DNA of 64,000 bases. Origin: Chloroflexi bacterium HGW-Chloroflexi-6. GTDB taxonomy: Bacteria; Chloroflexota; Anaerolineae; Anaerolineales; Villigracilaceae. Positions 61,940 to 64,000 of this stretch are shown one piece after another (positions within the stretch are counted from its first letter, which is position 1; each line of letters opens with the position of its first letter). The notes under the pieces are model-generated. The model was not told the origin of the DNA, searched no databases, and worked only from the letters and a program-made list of their open reading frames with translations. Position numbers and translations under genes: made by a program. The stretch is taken from contig PHBU01000012.1 of the NCBI GenBank assembly GCA_002840685.1, positions 124,001 through 188,000 on the forward strand, read 5' to 3'.

Positions 61940-62839
61940 ATGCACATTGTCCACATCCCCGCCACATCGGCCAACCTTGGGCCAGGGTTCGATTGTCTCG
62001 GCCTGGCGCTCGACATCTGGAATCACATTCGCGTTGAAGTGTCTGCTTCTTTTGAGCCCGGTTTGCATTACAACGCCAGCGGTGAGGGCACAGGTGTGCT
62101 TAACGGTTCTCTAGATAACCTGCTGACCCATTCTTTCCGGCACCTTTTTGAGATCTGCGGCCAAAAAGCGCCCGCGGCTGTGAAAATTTTTACAGAAAAC
62201 AACATCCCGCTCAGTTCCGGGCTGGGTTCCAGCGCGGCGGCCATCGTCGGCGGGTTGGCGGCAGCCAATACCCTGCTTGAAAACCCGATCCCTGAAACAG
62301 AACTGCTCAAAGTGGCAACCGCGATCGAAGGCCACCCCGATAATGTTGCCCCGGCGCTGATGGGCGGGCTGGTGGCTTCGGTCTGCCGCGGCCCTGAGAT
62401 CATTGCGCGCCGTTTCGACCTGCCGCCGCTGACCCTGGTCATTGTCAAACCGGAAGTTGACCTGCCGACCAAGGTGGCGCGTTCGGTCTTGCCCGAGTCG
62501 GTCTCGCGCGCAGATGCAGTCTTTAACATTGGCCGGGCTGTCCTGGTTACTGAAGCTTTGCGCACAGGGGATTTGTCCCTGCTGGCGCAGGTCATGGAAG
62601 ATAAAATTCACCAGCCGTACCGGCTTAAGCACATTCCCGGCGGCGAGGCGGCTTATTTGGCGGCCAAAAGCTGCGGGGCGGCGGCGCTCTCAGGGGCGGG
62701 TCCGTCGATCGTGGCATTTGTCGAAGCGTCATATGCGGAGAAGGTTAAGGGTTTGATGATGGCTGCCTTTGGCGAGGCCGGCGTCGGGTGCCGCGCTTTT
62801 GTCACCCATCCGAGCGCGAAGGGCGTTTGGGTGGAGTAA
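61940..62839 (+). CDS. thrB: Homoserine kinase
   Basis: 299 residues from ATG 61940 (MHIVHIPATSANLGPGFDCL). It is a GHMP kinase with ATP loop PLSSGLGSSAAAIVGG and C-terminal AALSGAGPSIVAF. It phosphorylates homoserine, the substrate-forming step for ThrC. TATAAT at 61913-61918 leaves a leader of only about 15 nt and no clear ribosome site. The longer frame from 61829 overlaps the thrC start and was set aside. Confidence 0.94.
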   Translation: MHIVHIPATSANLGPGFDCLGLALDIWNHIRVEVSASFEPGLHYNASGEGTGVLNGSLDNLLTHSFRHLFEICGQKAPAAVKIFTENNIPLSSGLGSSAAAIVGGLAAANTLLENPIPETELLKVATAIEGHPDNVAPALMGGLVASVCRGPEIIARRFDLPPLTLVIVKPEVDLPTKVARSVLPESVSRADAVFNIGRAVLVTEALRTGDLSLLAQVMEDKIHQPYRLKHIPGGEAAYLAAKSCGAAALSGAGPSIVAFVEASYAEKVKGLMMAAFGEAGVGCRAFVTHPSAKGVWVE

Positions 62840-62845
62840 ATAAAA

Positions 62846-62939
62846 AAACCTGACAGGTTTCCAAATGAGTCTTGCGGGCGACTGATTTGCGACCCAAAGA
62901 ATTGTGACGGGTAAGAGACTGGTAAAACCTGTCAGGTTT
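62846..62939. repeat. 94-bp MITE-like element with 15-bp terminal inverted repeats
   Basis: AAACCTGACAGGTTT (62846-62860) and AAACCTGTCAGGTTT (62925-62939) are exact reverse complements, each itself nearly palindromic, around 64 bp of non-coding sequence. It starts 6 bp behind the thrB stop. No target-site duplication is evident. Confidence 0.6.
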
Positions 62940-62949
62940 AATCGGTTTT

Positions 62950-62983
62950 ATAAAAAAGTCCCCGGCATTTGCCAGGGACTTTT
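62950..62983 (-). terminator. Terminator of pnp
   Basis: A 13-bp stem with one G-U pair (62971-62983 with 62954-62966) and loop AAAT, followed on the minus strand by a T-run (TTTTTTATA). Confidence 0.85.
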
Positions 62984-62994
62984 CGTTTTAATGT

Positions 62995-64000
62995 TTAGCG
63001 TCTGCGGTCGAAACCGCCGCCACCGCTGCGATTGCGATCGTTGCCGCCGCTGCGTCCACGGTCACCACCGCCGCCGGGACGACCGCCGCCGCTGCCACCG
63101 GGGCGCGGGCCGCCGCGTTTGCCGTCTTTTTCACGGGCTTCTTCAGCGGTCCAGCCTTCGAGCACAGCCTGGCGCGAAAGGCGGATCTTGCCGGTCGGGT
63201 CGATGTCGATCACCATGACGGTGATCTCGTCGCCCATATTGACGATGTCTTCAACCTTGTTGACGCGTTCGCTGTCGAGCTGCGAGATGTGGACGAGGCC
63301 GTCCATGCCGGGCAGGATTTCAACGAAGGCGCCAAAGTCGGCGATGCGCACAACCTTGCCGGTGTAGATGCGGCCGATCTCGGCAGTTTCGCCGAGGGCT
63401 TCGACGCGCTCACGGGCCAGGTTGCCACCAATCCCGTCGGTCGAGGCGATGTAGATGGTGCCGTCTTCCTGAACATCGATCTTGGTGTTGGTTTCTTCTT
63501 GCAGGGCGCGGATGTTCTTGCCGCCGGGGCCGATCAATGCGCCGATCTTATCAACCGGGATCTTGACGGTGATGATGCGCGGGGCATGCGGTTTCATCTC
63601 GGCGCGCGGGGCTGCAAGCGCCTCGAGCATTTTGCCCAGGATCGAGAGCCGCGCTTCGCGGGCTTGCCCCAGGGCTTCTTTCATCATATTGGCGCTCAGG
63701 CCGCTGATTTTGATATCCATTTGCAGAGCGGTGATGCCGGCTTCGGTTCCAGCGACCTTGAAATCCATATCGCCGAGGTGGTCTTCGGTGCCCTGGATGT
63801 CGGTCAGGATCTGATAGCGGCCAGTCTCATCGGTGATGAGACCCATTGCCACACCGGCTACGGGGGCCTTGATCGGCACACCGGCATCCATCAGCGCCAG
63901 GGTCGAACCGCAGACTGAGGCCATCGAGGATGAACCGTTCGAGGCCAGCACTTCGGAGACCAAACGCAGCGCATAGGGGAAATCTTTTTCTTCGGGGATG
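62995..64000 (-). CDS. pnp: Polyribonucleotide nucleotidyltransferase, 3' part only
   Basis: At least 335 residues; the N-terminus lies beyond the right edge. The frame covers the end of the second RNase PH domain ([39 protein letters not shown]), a KH domain ([20 protein letters not shown]), an S1 domain ([28 protein letters not shown]) and a Gly/Arg-rich tail ([27 protein letters not shown]). The enzyme degrades mRNA 3' to 5' with phosphate. The RGG-like tail is longer than in E. coli and may bind RNA. Confidence 0.95.
   Translation of the reverse strand, partial: IPEEKDFPYALRLVSEVLASNGSSSMASVCGSTLALMDAGVPIKAPVAGVAMGLITDETGRYQILTDIQGTEDHLGDMDFKVAGTEAGITALQMDIKISGLSANMMKEALGQAREARLSILGKMLEALAAPRAEMKPHAPRIITVKIPVDKIGALIGPGGKNIRALQEETNTKIDVQEDGTIYIASTDGIGGNLARERVEALGETAEIGRIYTGKVVRIADFGAFVEILPGMDGLVHISQLDSERVNKVEDIVNMGDEITVMVIDIDPTGKIRLSRQAVLEGWTAEEAREKDGKRGGPRPGGSGGGRPGGGGDRGRSGGNDRNRSGGGGFDRRR

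Overview
The window looks like a chromosomal stretch from a Chloroflexota bacterium, most likely class Anaerolineae. This is inferred from content rather than from a marker tree. The signs are moderately GC-rich coding sequence, many secreted or membrane proteins with long Pro/Thr linkers (TPTxTxTP), a gram-positive-type hrcA-grpE-dnaK-dnaJ operon with a perfect CIRCE operator, Ser/Thr kinase and STAND ATPase signalling proteins, an intein-bearing dnaE, and several genes with a -10 box only 6-8 nt before the start codon (probable leaderless transcripts). A selenocysteine tRNA shows that the cell probably makes selenoproteins.

Layout. 0-10.5 kb: a secreted three-module cysteine-rich protein, a LuxR-type STAND regulator, a membrane-spanning STAND ATPase with two extracytoplasmic repeats, a surface metzincin-like protease and two small membrane proteins. 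One of the small membrane protein genes has a gram-positive-type SOS box in its promoter. The cysteine-rich protein and the protease share an upstream palindrome and a mature N-terminal motif. 10.9-21.5 kb: a GNAT acetyltransferase, an SDR protein, a catalytically dead-looking glycosidase, a large PAS/GAF/HD-GYP c-di-GMP phosphodiesterase, an M50 protease with a solute-binding lipoprotein and a DinB-like protein, tRNA-Sec, and a DUF4190-like membrane protein. 21.7-26.9 kb: dnaE with a 426-residue intein.

27-36.5 kb is an accessory-looking region. It holds a TetR-controlled oxidoreductase pair, an ICMT-like methyltransferase, and two AT-richer genes bounded by two attC-like sites (a possible integron cassette remnant without integrase). 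It continues with an AAC(3)-family acetyltransferase, an enoyl-CoA hydratase and a PadR/membrane protein/MFS operon. 36.5-41.2 kb is the CIRCE-controlled chaperone operon, followed by a PknB-like kinase with a TolB-like extracytoplasmic propeller.

43.4-48.5 kb is a maltodextrin locus: malE, malF, a frame-broken malG and a GH13 amylase lipoprotein. 49-54.2 kb holds a multi-domain lipoprotein and an envelope polysaccharide cluster (GT4 glycosyltransferase, heparinase II/III-like lyase, M50-like membrane protein). 54.2-64 kb holds ligA, two divergent paralogues of an unrecognised family, a UMF1/Atg22-like MFS transporter, a polytopic membrane protein, divergent thrC and thrB, and the 3' two-thirds or less of pnp running off the right edge.

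The best candidates for new biology are the paired STAND proteins with the co-regulated secreted proteins beside them, the attC-like cassette pair, the paralogue family at 56-61 kb, and short intergenic-type repeats spliced in frame into at least two essential or structural genes. No CRISPR array, rRNA, transposase or integrase was seen.
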